Assembly (NCBI GenBank): GCA_916700875.1
Contig: CAKAKS010000031.1
Span: forward strand, 19,561,380 to 19,625,379
Length of the DNA stretch: 64,000 bases
Source: Sebastes aleutianus
Lineage: Eukaryota > Chordata > Actinopteri > Perciformes > Sebastidae
Direction of reading: 5' to 3'
Within the stretch, counting starts at the first letter, position 1. Each line of letters starts with the position of its first letter. Below, piece after piece: positions 1-10,919 of the stretch. The notes beneath the pieces are model-generated. The model was not told where the DNA came from. It saw only the letters and a program-made list of their open reading frames with translations, and ran no database searches. The position numbers and the translations under genes were made by a program.

Positions 1-321
1 GCAAGTTTGCAGTGTTTTCCCCTTCTTTAAAAAAATAACATACAGTCACTAATGGCCTCATATAATGTCAGAGGAGAATGCAGCAGCAGCTTTCAGAAGA
101 GTTGGACGTATCCACTAAGGTTAAGAGGAGGATGATTATAGACTTATTATATTCCCTCTCTGCTCTGTGCTAAGTGCTCTCCTTTATTATTTGGTGTCAG
201 ACTCTTTCTTCAGTCTTGACACTCTTGGCATGTTCAGTACAGTGAGATTCAGGAAATTAATCTTACTGTACTGTATTCTAATGAGGGAATAACACTATTC
301 TTGTGTTGTTTTGTGTCACAG

Positions 322-429
322 GGTGCGACCGCCGTGCAGACCCTGAAAGCACCGTTCAGGAAGTCGGCCCTGTTCAGCACACCCATCAGTGAGCGGCTGG
401 AGGAAATCGAGCTCCCACTTGACAACTGA
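322..429 (+). CDS. 3'-terminal coding exon of an unidentified gene (partial)
   Basis: A 108-nt open segment follows a clear acceptor (TTTTGTGTCACAG at 309-321) and ends in TGA at 427-429. It encodes 35 residues containing FRKSALFSTPISERLEEIEL. The segment is charged, has a short S/T-P motif and looks like a real protein C-terminus; upstream exons lie outside the window. Likely poly(A) signals follow: ATTAAA at 477-482 and AATAAA at 626-631. The next gene on this strand is the MCH precursor. In mammals PMCH lies beside PARPBP, so a parpbp tail is one thing to test, but I do not recognise the residues and give no symbol. The exon call rests on the splice site, open frame and nearby poly(A) signals only. 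Confidence 0.5.
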   Translation, partial: GATAVQTLKAPFRKSALFSTPISERLEEIELPLDN

Positions 430-1085
430 GACAGTATGTCAGAGTATCACATTACATCACTTCATTACCAGTTAATATTAAAGTGGTAACCCACTTTAAG
501 GGTTATTGTTATTCTCAACGGCAGTGACACCTCTGCTGGTGATGAGCTGTCATTGTCAAATCTGAAAACAAGTACATGTATTGTAGTTGAGAACAGTGAA
601 GTCAATGGAAGGGCAGCATTTCAACAATAAATATCTTCTCTACATATGTATATTAAAATTTGGATGACTATTTAGTTAAAGTATTACTGCCCGAAAAAAT
701 TAATCTAGAGCAGATTGTCTTTAAACCTGTTAAACATACCATCTCTGAACTTAATAAAAACACACTGAACGGTTTCTGTTGTACGGATTTGCTGAGAAAC
801 ATTTTTGCCTCCGTGTTTGGCTCCCTAAAAATAAATATTTACTGTATTTGTCAGCACTGTGTGTGCAACTCTGGTCAGTACTGACTCAAAGCATCAACGG
901 TGACACACAGTGCAGGTCGCAGCCAGTAAACAACTAATGATGGTTACACACAACACGAGAATGGGCCCGATTCCCTCCTCTCAACAATGGTCAGCAAAGC
1001 CCAATTTTTTGGATTGTTCTAAAGATTATCTTTCCAGATATTCCTGTGGTGTGAGGTATATTAAGAGGGTTTTTTACATCCCCCC
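430..1085. other. 3' UTR and downstream flank of the first gene
   Basis: AT-rich sequence with candidate poly(A) signals at 477-482 and 626-631. After about 650 it has only short chance frames. No gene or clear repeat is visible. Confidence 0.4.
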
Positions 1086-1466
1086 TGTAAAAATCTCCCC
1101 TTTACAGACATGCCCACTTTATGATAATCACAGAGAGTCATAGTCAAGTCAGCACACTGACACACTGACAGCTGTTGTTGTCTGTTGGGCTTGAGTTTGC
1201 CATGTTATGATTTGAGCATATTTTTTATGCTATATGCAGAACCTGTGAGGGTTTCTGGACAGTATTTGTCATTGTTTTGTGTTGTTAATTGATTTCCAAT
1301 ATTAAATATATACATACATTTGCATAAAGCAAACATATTTGCCCATTCCCATGTTGATAATAGTGTTAAATACTTGACAAATCTCCCTTTAAGGTACATT
1401 TTGAACAGATAAAAAATGTGCGATTAATCGTGATTAACTATTTTAATTGATTGACAACCCTATTTT
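1085..1466 (-). mobile_element. Copy A of an interspersed GGGCTGTCAA-end element, reverse orientation
   Basis: The reverse complement matches 21960-22692 over most of its length, with the shared blocks in the same order: the AAAGGGGAGA block, the CTGTCAGTGTG block, the CACAGGTTCTG block, and the AAGGGAGATTTGTCAAGTAT block. It ends at about 1463 in GATTGACAACCCTA, the reverse of a TAGGGCTGTCAA-type terminus. The chance reading frame at 1205-1399 has a near-identical partner in copy C only because the repeat is shared. It resembles non-autonomous DNA transposons of the hAT type; the class is inferred. Confidence 0.65.
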
Positions 1467-2880
1467 TTTTAATAGCTGTACTGTTGTTTGTACTCTTTCC
1501 TCACACTGCCTCCGTCTTACCAGGGAGCTTGGTTTGATTACAGGCTCCATTCATCTTTCCCTATCATTTCTTTGTTGCCTTTTGCAACCTCTAATTATTG
1601 CAATCGAACGGTGCCAAGCAACAGAAAGCCACACTTTTCCTCCTACACCTCATAAATGTCTTGCTATTGTCCTTGAAGAAAATAACAAGAAAACCTATCA
1701 GGACTCAGAAAATAGCACGGCGAGCGCTCCTCCACCTTTACAAAGACCTGTGCACTCAGGCTGACAGCATGCAGATGAGAAACACAATACATTGTGGGGA
1801 ATCACAGCGTATGCTATGGATATGTGTTGTGTCAGTCGGAGCACAATTCCAGGCAGTGCCGATCCTTTCTGATCTTTCAGCAAGGATTAGTAGGTGGTAG
1901 CTATGGCGACAAGCAATTTTAGCTTATATATATATATACAGTATATGCTGCTTTTCTCTTCAAACATTTCATCATGTCATTGGATGATACAGGAAAACCA
2001 ATTTGCCTCTGAAACACAAGGCCTCGGAGCAAATTTGTACTTAACATTTCAAATGGGGAAGCTTAGTTATTTTTTTTTAATACATTTATAACCGTTGTTT
2101 CTACAGCATTTAAGTGACTATATTTCAGGTCCTAACTCGTCTCAGTTTGTGCCTCTCATGTAGTGCCATAACATCCCAGACGCAGAGCTAAGTGTCCGAT
2201 TTTCAAAAAAATAAATACCCGGTGATGTTTGAAATATCCAGAAGGCTTAACAACACTTACCGCTGGTCTGAAGGTATTCCCAGAATCCTTAAGACCTTTC
2301 TAACCATCTAGATTTTAAAAAAAAAATTGGTCCGCTGTATAATAAAAACTTTTGTGTGTTCCAGTTCCTGCTCACTTTATACAACGCCAGCCCAAATAAA
2401 AAAAAGGTTATATTATACATTATTAATGTTACTTTTCATTATCTTATATATCCTTACACATTAATCTGTTTGTATTTTTCATGTGTTGTGCAATTTGAGC
2501 AAGGAAATGTTTCACTTCTGGCTACTGTCTTTGTTTGAATTGGGAAATAGAGTTGCAACTTGGTTAAAACATTTTCTTTGTTGAGAGTCTTGAGAGTCGA
2601 AATACTTTCAGAACAGCAGTAAGTGACTTTTTTTGTTTTTTTCCAGGGATTTGTGTCACAGTGGAACGGATGTTTAGCTCTATGACTGGAACGTAATCAT
2701 GAGAACTGCGTCTTGGTCTAACTACACATTAACAAACAGCCCTTGAATTACTGTTGAGGCAACAGTTGTATAGAGTAGAGTGGAGTTAAGTAGACTAACA
2801 GACTAGTTACAGAGATGATGAATACAAAAAAACAGCAATGAATAAATAAACACGTATACTGTACATGTAATCTAAATGTT
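1467..2880. other. Intergenic, no gene recognised
   Basis: AT-rich DNA with short overlapping frames on both strands, a small (TA)n run near 1926-1940 and homopolymer T/A tracts. No frame has a recognisable domain or splice support. Confidence 0.4.
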
Positions 2881-2901
2881 GGGCTTCTTGGTGATTAGAG
2901 A

Positions 2902-3698
2902 TCAGGGGCCTTATTACAAAAACGTCTTAACTTGCAGATCCAATCTTAACTGTTTGGTAACCATGGTAATTAGGGTTAGGACCTGATTTAGGGAAAAGCC
3001 ATTACAGATGAACAGTTCCTAAGTAAATGTTCCTATCCTAAAGATAGGAAAAGTGTATTACACAAGCATCCTAACTTCCCATAATCTTAAATAAACTCTC
3101 CTAACTTTATAACCATTAAGCTGCTCTATCTTTCACTTTTCCACCACTTTTCTTCTGCTCTTTTGACATAAAAGCCGCCTTCCTCGTCGAATCACTCAGT
3201 GTACTTATTTTCTTTTTGATAGCATCAACGCTCCGTTGGATGCCGGATACGGCGGAGACTGTGTCTGCTATCTTAGCCCACTCTCTTTCTTTTATTTCCC
3301 ACGTTAGCTTTGTTGTAAATTTCCCTCTACAGATGTTACCAACACCTCTAACTCATCTGTCTTGAAGTTAGGTGCTTTGTCGTTGTTTTTTGCTCCATTC
3401 TTTTGTACGTTTCAATGTATGTTCAGTTTGTTTCGATGAGAAAAACAACGGTTACTAAGTTTTTTAGCTCGGCGAGATGAGAAAAGTAGCGTTGGTTGCT
3501 ATGTAACAGACATAAGAGTTGATAAGCAATGTTGGATTGAGTATTTAGGATTTCCTAACCTGAGATAAGATAGGATGAAGTCAAATAAGATTCCTACAAT
3601 TAGTTAGGATTTGCTTCTGTAATACCAAATTAGGATCTTAGACTCTTCCTGTCTTAACTCAAGACTTAAGATAGGAAGTTTCTGTAATACGGCCCCTG
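2902..3698 (-). mobile_element. PIF/Harbinger-like element with decayed Myb/SANT gene piece
   Basis: The ends form an imperfect inverted repeat: CAGGGGCCTTATTACA on the left against TGTAATACGGCCCCTG on the right (3683-3698). Inside, the minus strand from about 3395 to 3170 reads in two frames as KAPNFKTDELEVLVTSVEGN and then WEIKEREWAKIADTVSAV...QRSVDAIKKK. That pattern (acidic DELE..V, then W....A..VNAVS..QRT..E.KKKW) is the Myb/SANT-like DNA-binding protein carried by PIF/Harbinger transposons. A stop and a frameshift separate the halves, so it is dead. No transposase is present. Confidence 0.55.
3170..3395 (-). pseudogene. Myb/SANT-like DNA-binding domain relic
   Basis: Two adjacent minus-strand frames together give a Myb/SANT-like (NAIF1/MSANTD-type) N-terminal domain: KAPNFKTDELEVLVTSVEGN, then in a shifted frame EREWAKIADTVSAVSG and QRSVDAIKKK. 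The tryptophan, the A-D-x-V-x-A-V-S motif and the basic IKKK end match the family. The first frame ends in TAA just after NLQQS, so a frameshift and a stop break it. It lies inside the 2902-3698 inverted-repeat element, so it is transposon cargo and not a host gene. Confidence 0.5.
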
Positions 3699-3780
3699 CT
3701 GACTAATCGAAACATCCCCGGTTTGAGTCCAGCTGGGGGGCTCTCCCCTCATTTCTTGTCACACCTCTTCTGTCTACTAT

Positions 3781-5450
3781 TTAGGAAAAAGCATCCATAC
3801 AGTCACAAATTATTCAGCGTTTAACTAGTAAACAGGGAGTGACCTCAGACACAAGCCTGTCTCTGATTCTATTGTGAAATTGGTGCATAGAAATAGATGA
3901 CATCACCTTTTACCAAAAGAGCTCCACCTTCAAATAAAACACAAAGAAAGTGAAATGAATGAAGTAACCAATAAGTTACTCACTTTTGCAGATGGCAAAG
4001 TGTTCACGAAGCTGATTAAGAAAGTAGGTTTTCAGGCCATTGTATTGTATAATAAGTCCTTCTCTATTTCTAGACCAAAAATAGCTTAACATTTATTCCC
4101 AGAGCAAAAGTGCATAAGGAGCTTGTTAAGTAAAGCATCTCTAAAGCTCAAACTTCTTTGAGCATCTTGGAGCAGCATTCCCCCACACAGCATTAACGTT
4201 GTGGCTTATGTGTGGTCACTGAGGCGAGTGTGAGCTGGATGGGGATCAGATCATCTAAATTCTGCCGTCCATGTAGTTCATTATTCCATCCCTCTGTCGA
4301 AAAAACATGATGCCGGGAGAAGACTCTCTCCGTCTCCAACATGCAGAGAGCCGATGTTGCTATTTTTGTAACACATTGTGATTACATGTTAGTAACCATC
4401 TCCATGACGACCAGCATCTCTGCAGATGAGATATCAATGTGTTGGACCGATTTTCCTCTCTTTTCTTCTGCATTGGAAACCCTGCATTCTGTCTGTGTCT
4501 CGCAGCTCACACGGAGATGTCACTTTCTGTGGGAATTTTACGCGCAGTGTTTTAGCCAAATCACCCCGAGACATCGTAGCAGATCCGAGATCAGCTTTCA
4601 TCTCTTTACTTTCATCTTCCCCCTGCAGTCACATCCTGACCCCCAGACCAACTCTGACTCCCTCTGCCATCATATACTGTATATGAGCCTCAAATAGCTA
4701 AAAGCAGTGTTTGGCTTTCATCTTTGGGCTCTTCGAGGTGTGTCTGGAGTCGTCTTGTGTGCCATCATTGTCTTCTTCAGGATACAGATAAGACATGGCC
4801 ATGTTATGATTATTATTTAAGTCCATAGAGAACGTGTGACGACCCTCTGAATGATCCAAGAAAAACAACCAGGAGGAAACAGCTTTGCCGTAATAGTTTC
4901 CCTTCATGCAGTAGGAAAGAAACTACAGAAATCCTTTACGTACAGCTCCACTAAACAATCATTTTTATATTAACAATGGGTCAAATACCTCTGTATAAAG
5001 TGAAAGGGGTAGCCTCATAAGTGCTTTTCTTCACTCATTCAGCCCAGTGTTCACATTATTTGCACTAACCAATCAGAAGTGAGTCCCCAAAAACATAATA
5101 ATCCTTTAACATGGAGGCTGCAGTATTGGTTGCTAGGGGCCGTTAACTACATTTTCACTATGCTTGAAGGAATATGTCAATTTGTACAGCTGTATCAATC
5201 TCATCCAGGATTTTATGCATTTTTGGGGGGCATTTTTCTGTGACTATTTTTCATTGATGTAGCTTGGCAGCTAGCTAACTATGGAGGAAGATGGCTTCTT
5301 CATTCTTAATCCCCCCTGCAAAACTCTGATTGCTGACTGTTGGAGATAATGGGCAATAGAGTAGTGCGGGATTACGTATCTTTGTAGGCCAACCTGGAAG
5401 ATAGCATCGCATTGGTTCCCTTGACAAAAAGCCAGTGGGATTTGTCCATT
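3781..5450. other. Intergenic, no gene recognised
   Basis: Frames up to 118 codons occur (for example 4341-4697) but have no domain-like composition, splice pattern or conserved start context. I see nothing to support a gene. Confidence 0.35.
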
Positions 5451-5454
5451 CCAT

Positions 5455-5548
5455 TCATAGGTTCGATTCAAGCCAAGGACCTTTGTTGCATGTCATACCC
5501 CTCTATCTGTCACCTTTCCTGTCTCTCTCTACACTCTTCCCTCTGATG
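5455..5548 (+). mobile_element. tRNA-type SINE fragment
   Basis: It begins with a B-box-like GGTTCGATTC (5460-5469), then CCTTTGTTGCATGTCATACC and a CT-rich stretch (CCTGTCTCTCTCTAC). This layout is typical of tRNA-derived SINEs of percomorph fish. The A box is degraded or absent. Confidence 0.5.
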
Positions 5549-5549
5549 G

Positions 5550-6690
5550 ATGGTAATGTAGAAAAAGTATCCCAAAATAGATAAACTCAAGTAAAGTATT
5601 TAAGTGCAATACTACATGAGTACGTAGTTATTTTCCACCTCTACCTCGGTGTAAAAGCAGAACTCTCTGGTTGCTTGTTTGAGAACATCCAGTGAATTTC
5701 CACCAGAACTTCCTGCCCCTGTAAAGGGAAGTCCTCTGTGCATGTTGCGGTACAGAAACCCTTAACCTGTCTGTGAGCGAACGAAAACTGAGATTTCAAT
5801 CGGTCAGACCTGGCAGAACGCAGCGTGTTGGAATTTCAACAACATAATTCAATTTGTGCCTGTTAATACATTCACCGCTGTCAGATCTGTGTCCTGTATT
5901 TACCTAGCTGGAATAACACTTAAGCTTTCGTCGTGTGGCCCCGGCGCTCGGTATGGTAATAAAGAGAAGCGGCGCTGGGCTGAAGGGGCTGGTGTTATGT
6001 ACGTCTTCCCTCAGCGCTCGGTTGGGTCTTTTTACACCGCCCTTCAAACTCCTGAGCCGAGGCCTCGTGTTTTGGTTGGCTCCCGTCAGTGTAGTCAGCT
6101 GGTCAGCACGTCTCGGCCTCTTGCTTTTAGAAATCCTTTTTTTCCTTGTTCTTTTTGACGAATATCTAGCACTGTCTGTGGCACACAAACACCTTCAGTG
6201 GGCGGCTGCTGCCTTACACCCGAGGGCAAACATGGAAAATGTTCCCTGCCTCTGCTCTTCTCTGTTTTCCAGGAATGTAAGGAAAATGATTGGGTTATCT
6301 TATTAAAATATAAGGAACAAAGTGTCAAAATACATGCAGTGGTTTTTAAACAGGTATTCAAAGCAGGATTCAGTAAGTTGGCATCGAGAATGTTGGATAG
6401 AAATGTGAAAATAAAGGTTTTGTATGTAAATGGACTTGGCATGCAGTTGCAATCCAATAACCACACAGATCAGCTCAGATCTCAAAACTTACCAGAAACG
6501 TCAGTTCTTTTTATTTTCCTTCAGACTCCTCTACTTCTTATTTTTGTACATGGAGATACGCAGTCTCTCTGCCTCAATTCACACCTCCCAGAGCAAAATT
6601 GTGTCTGTTGGCATCTTTGAATTGACTTTATATGCAATTACGCTGCCTTTTAAACTGTGTGTTGAGTCTGAAACAGGCGACAACCTCCGG
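5550..6690. other. Intergenic, no gene recognised
   Basis: Overlapping frames of 60-140 codons on both strands (5856-6700) overlap each other extensively and show no known domain. They are treated as chance frames in a slightly more GC-rich patch around 5930-6110. Confidence 0.35.
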
Positions 6691-7080
6691 GTCTGAAAAG
6701 TGAAGCCAATGCAGAAGTGCCTTAAACTTGCAATCTTTCTAATATCCAGCAGGGGGCGACTCCTCTGGTTGCAAAAAGAAGTCAGATTATATAGAAGTCT
6801 ATGAGAAAATGAGCCTACTTCTCACTTAATTTATTACCTCAGTAAACATTGTAAACATGAGTTTATGGTCTCAGTTGCTAGTTTCAAGTCTTCTTCAATA
6901 CAGCATGATGTTCATATAGTAAATTATGGTCCCATTTAGAGTCAAATAGATCATAAAGCAGGTTATGCTTTAGGGCGTGGTTACATTGTGATTGACAGGT
7001 CGCTACCACGGCGTTGTCCGGTCCGGGAGTTATCCGTGTGTTCATCTTAGAACTTCTTCTTATATACAGTCTATGGTCTG
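6688..7080 (+). mobile_element. Interspersed fish repeat, copy 1 (CAGTCTATG-end family)
   Basis: It starts at CCGGGTCTGAAAAGTGAAGC and ends at CTTCTTATATACAGTCTATGG. The first 200 bp match 58772-58990 closely (including CAGCAGGGGGCGACTCCTCT and TCTATGAGAAAATGA), and the right end matches the ends of 28270-28411 and 58985-59153. The central part (about 6885-6955) matches 42160-42240. It has no coding capacity and looks like a non-autonomous element. Confidence 0.6.
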
Positions 7081-7139
7081 AAGTCATCATTAGGAGGGAG
7101 GCGTACAAAGTGTGTAACATCAATACCAGGGACTAAGAC

Positions 7140-8925
7140 TTCATTTCCAACTTGCAGACAATGTTGGTTTCCTTTGACTGTCCGTTTGTACTTGAAAGAC
7201 CACTGATCATCTTGCCTTTACCCATCGGCACATTTCAGCCACTTATGTTAATCATTTATTCTGTGTGGTTTGGCTTTTTTGCACATCAGTAGCTCTAATA
7301 AATATCAGTGGTCATTATGTTGATTTTCTCTGTGTCTTTTAGAAGCCTGGCTATCCCACCGTATTGCCTAAATTTAACCATAACTCAACCATAATTAATT
7401 TGCCTCACCCAATCCTAATCCACAATCTTTCCCTGACCTTAACCAACAACCACCTAGTTTTACTTGCCTGAACTTCAAATAAGTACTGTTTCTACACACT
7501 GTAAATAGAAAAAAAACTTATGTAGTTTATATAAAATGGAATAAATGAGAAACCATTCTGAAAAAATGTTTTAGCTGAGAGATTATATATTATTCATTAG
7601 TCCTCTTACTGGCACGTTTACCACATGAATTTGAAGTGTTGGCAAAAAAAATATTATCTTTAGGCTTAAAACTATTGTTTTTTCATTCCTATAACACTTC
7701 TATTATTCATCCAAAAACAGCTATAACCTCTTTCCCACCATTAACACTGCATAGGAAGAGCTCCACCCGTCCCATCAATTATATCTGACATCTAGGAATG
7801 AAAGATAAGATTTAAACAAAACCATCCTGTCTCCTAGAAAACCACACAAGGCCTTTCAGACGGTAATAAAAACAGGGTGTAGATAATTCTCTAATGCCAG
7901 ACATTTTAAGAAACCACAGACATGATTTTTAAGAAGAAATGGTCCATCTGAACTGTCCAGCTGCACATTACCAAGACTAAAATAACCTTAAATGACATCA
8001 ACATTATACGTCTAGCCATCAAAGTTTTATGCTGCAAATCACATCAATAAAATCTTTTCTCTGTCATACTACTGCTCTTAATAGTGTTAAGTATAATAAG
8101 TTTCTAAGCTTGTTTTTGCAACCTCTGTTCCTAAGAGCTTAGTTGGAAAGCTTATATGCTTTTTTCAAACTTTTCTTGAACAACCGATGACGTGATGTTA
8201 TCCGAACCACAATTAAAAACGTGCATTTGTCAACACGTTTGATCTGACTCAAATGCCACCTGCATAAATTACATTAACTCATCTCGTATGGATCTTATGC
8301 AAGCCCAGGTGTGCAAAGCTCCCGCAGCACCCATCTGGCAACTGTAATTAGGTAGGATTGTAATTATGCTGCAGTCCAGCAGGAGATCCAATCAGCTTCC
8401 ACCTCAGGGCCTCGGGAGCAGATCTACTGTGTATTCCCTCTCAAAGAATCATTTCCCGACTTCACTTTCTCTTCAACACGTTAACAAGGAGCTTCTGCCA
8501 CGAACACACTAACACGTCAGGAATCATTTGTTTGCTTTTTTTTTTGCACTAATCCAATGTTAAATCCCATATTGAACATTGTTACAACAATACTATGAGA
8601 GGGCAGCTTTTATCACTGAGTATCTGACACCACAAAGAGGTTCGCGGGTGACTAATCCCTCCTTGTTGTTTTAAAGGGCAGTAATTTTGGATTAATGTCT
8701 TTCTTGGTGTCACCTGCTCAAAGAATTCCCACTGTTTCATCGTCGGGAGTCTAATATAAGTCACCACATCGGAGATGATTTTAATTAACTTTCCGCCAAA
8801 ACAACACTCTTGAACACTGCAAGAGTTCTGCTCAACTGCCTTTTAATGCTTTTAACTAATTTCCTGAACACAACAGGAGAAGCTATGACGAGAAACGATT
8901 CAACGTGGCCAGTCCAGCGCGTCCG
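7140..8925. other. Intergenic upstream of the MCH gene
   Basis: AT-rich DNA with no supported coding exon. The last 300 bp before the TATA box should contain the proximal promoter of the MCH gene, but I cannot assign individual factor sites with confidence. Confidence 0.35.
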
Positions 8926-8931
8926 AAATGA

Positions 8932-8938
8932 TATAAAA
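8932..8938 (+). promoter_or_regulatory. TATA box of the MCH gene
   Basis: TATAAAA lies about 100 bp before the start codon, inside GATATAAAAGAGG. With the usual 25-30 bp spacing, transcription would start near 8962 and give a 5' UTR of about 78 nt. Confidence 0.7.
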
Positions 8939-9039
8939 GAGGATGATACGATCTGGGGGTCAGAACGACGAAGCAAAGAGCTCTGGAAAGAAACTCGTCC
9001 ACGAAGACAACGCTTTGCACCTCCTGGAAGATCTTCACC

Positions 9040-9447
9040 ATGAGACAGTCACTGATGTCCGTCATCTTCGCCGCAGCACTCTTGTTCGAGTGCTATGCAC
9101 TGTCAGCGGCGTTACCCATGGGCAAGGTCGATGATGGCTCCTTGGAGCAGGATACTTTCGCCTCGCTGCTGAGCGACGAGGGGACAGAAAACGGCTTCGG
9201 CGACGCAGATCTGGCCACCGCGGGCAAAACCAGAGGGCCGAGGGTAATCGTCATCGCCGATCCGAGCCTTTGGAGGGACCTGCGGGTGCTTCACGGTGGA
9301 CAGTCCGTCTACAAGCGGAGAGCTGACGACAACAGCCAGGTCATCGAGCACAGAGACGCCGGCCAGGACCTGAGCATCCCCATCCTGAGGAGGGACACAA
9401 TGAGGTGCATGGTGGGACGGGTGTACCGGCCGTGCTGGGAAGTCTAG
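9040..9447 (+). CDS. pmchl: Pro-melanin-concentrating hormone precursor, intronless teleost MCH1 type
   Basis: A single 135-codon frame. Residues 1-24 form a signal peptide (hydrophobic SVIFAAALLFECYALSAALP). The precursor is acidic in the middle and ends with the mature cyclic peptide DTMRCMVGRVYRPCWEV (residues 119-135), which is the 17-residue fish MCH. It follows an RR cleavage site at 117-118, and Cys123 and Cys132 form the disulphide ring. Other basic sites (KRR at about 92-94) may release spacer peptides such as Mgrp-like fragments. Fish MCH acts as a secreted hypothalamic/pituitary hormone that pales skin by concentrating melanosomes, and it affects feeding. The teleost MCH1 gene is known to be intronless, in line with this frame. 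The upstream TATA box and downstream poly(A) signal frame a compact gene. The choice between pmch and pmchl naming rests on the 17-residue form and lack of introns. Confidence 0.96.
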   Translation: MRQSLMSVIFAAALLFECYALSAALPMGKVDDGSLEQDTFASLLSDEGTENGFGDADLATAGKTRGPRVIVIADPSLWRDLRVLHGGQSVYKRRADDNSQVIEHRDAGQDLSIPILRRDTMRCMVGRVYRPCWEV

Positions 9448-9570
9448 GACAGTTTGCTCTGCTCATCTAGGCGCCAAAACGGAGGACGACCACCACATCC
9501 TTTCCTGCCTCACACTGAGTTGCATTATAATCCAAAAATCTATGTATCTATATTTAAATTATTGCATTGA

Positions 9571-9576
9571 ATTAAA
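9571..9576 (+). terminator. Poly(A) signal (ATTAAA) of the MCH gene
   Basis: ATTAAA lies 124 bp after the MCH stop codon and is followed about 20 bp later by a TG-rich stretch (TGTCTTGTGCATGTTTGG), the usual downstream element. Confidence 0.6.
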
Positions 9577-9599
9577 ACCACTGAATTCTGCCTTATGTC

Positions 9600-10640
9600 T
9601 TGTGCATGTTTGGTATCTGTTTCACTACTAAACTCTTAAGGTCTTTGCACACGAACTCTGTATTTTTCGTATGAGTTTTTTAAAATCCACCATCCGATAG
9701 ATATCGTTACACACAGAAACCTCACACACTGAGTCCGAAGTGTTTTAATATTATATTCTTTGTGAAAATTTGCTCTACGAGACAAAACTTAATTAATTTC
9801 GTAGGTGCAATAGGTAGCGTTAGTCCAAAACGGGGCTAATAGATGAATGACATTAGCAAGAAGCTATTATTTAGCTCATCTTTTGTTTAGCGACCAACCC
9901 ATATTTGAAGCTGTTCTGCAATCTATCTTTAAATTCCACATCTCTGTATTCTTTTATTTCTTTATCGTAAAGTGCTTTTTTCTGGGAGATGACAATCTTG
10001 GATGATTTAGTTTGCACGGATGGTGGCTCTTAGTGGTCAAACAAGCCTCTTTTGCCCTTAGACAGATACAAAAAACGCAGAAAATCTAACCTGTTCCAAA
10101 AACTTTGGAGTCTGTGACACGTGAGTTCAGATTTATTTTTAAACGTGCAAAAATATGGACTTGGTGTGCAAAGGCCTTTTACTCCTAAAACTAAGATGTT
10201 GAGGTGAGTTCTACTTTCAGATCTGTTCATAAGTGATGGCATAGGAGAACTGGGAGGAAATAATATTAAATTCATCAAGAAATAGTTCCAGCACGTAACA
10301 GCACAAATTGTCGTTGTTACTGTTTATGTATGGATTAAATAAGTGATTAATTATTGAGCTTTAGAGGTGCTGGTAGGTTTATTGTTGAACAGAGCCAGAC
10401 TAGCTGTTTCCCTATGCCTCCAATCTTTAGCTAGGCTAATCCCCTCCAGGCTTCAGCTTCATACAAGAAAGTGGTATTGATCTTCTCATCTAGCTCTTGA
10501 CAAGAAGGCCAAAATGTTGACTTTAAGACTCAAAACTAGACACTAGAGAATGAAAGAAAGAGGGTGAATTACAAAATACACAAGGTTCATTGAAAATGTT
10601 TCTAAATGTGTTCCTGCAGTAGCACTTCCAACATTTGGAG
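9600..10640. other. Intergenic, no gene recognised
   Basis: The stretch between the MCH poly(A) site and the candidate exon near 10.7 kb holds only short frames and no clear repeat. Confidence 0.35.
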
Positions 10641-10655
10641 TAGTAGTAGTTTTAA

Positions 10656-10916
10656 TCGGGCTTCTTCTGGACGTATTGTAGGTCTGGCTTAACAAAAACA
10701 TCTGTGATGGGAGGAGTCGCCTTGATAACCCCTATGACTTGCCCACTTTCGGCAGCTCCCCTAAAATTACAGACAGGTTTTTTCACATGAGAGTTTGTTA
10801 CATCAGATCCTGCATACTGGTAAATGACTGCTGTCTTACGTGTGCCGGTGACTAACAAAGGCAGGCTCTTGGGAGAGTATTTCCAACCGTACAAGGGCTC
10901 ATCAGAGCAGCAGGCT
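10656..10916 (-). CDS. Candidate terminal coding exon of an unknown gene
   Basis: The minus strand is open through at least 80 codons and ends in TAA at about 10654. The product reads EPLYGWKYSPKSLPLLVTG, then TAVIYQYAGSDVTNS, then ITDVFVKPDLQYVQKKPD. Its composition (Y, P, K, T rich, no low complexity) looks more like a true protein than chance. A possible acceptor (CATTTAG) lies just upstream at about 10917. I cannot name the family and found no partner exons further along the minus strand (11-31 kb), nor a convincing poly(A) signal. Alternatives are a chance frame or a dead exon. Confidence 0.3.
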
Positions 10917-10919
10917 AAA

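Larger units (their letters stand above)
2881..3780 (+). mobile_element. tRNA-type SINE remnant split by a DNA element
   Basis: At 2881-2901 there is an A-box-like piece (GGTGATTAGAGATC). At 3701-3740 the rest of a tRNA-like head continues (GACTAATCGAAAC, then B-box-like GGTTTGAGTCC at 3720-3730), followed by a CT-rich body similar to the one at 5459-5545. Between them sits the 2902-3698 inverted-repeat element. Read together, one SINE seems to have been interrupted by a later insertion. The SINE identity is inferred from the A/B-box layout. Confidence 0.45.

Noticed and set aside
1205..1399. Minus-strand 64-codon frame with a close match to a frame at 22036-22296
   Set aside because: Both lie inside copies of the same interspersed element, so the similarity is at DNA level. 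No start context or splice sites support a gene.
5856..6700. Cluster of overlapping frames up to 140 codons
   Set aside because: Frames on both strands overlap without domain, splice or codon-use support, and composition matches the flanking DNA.
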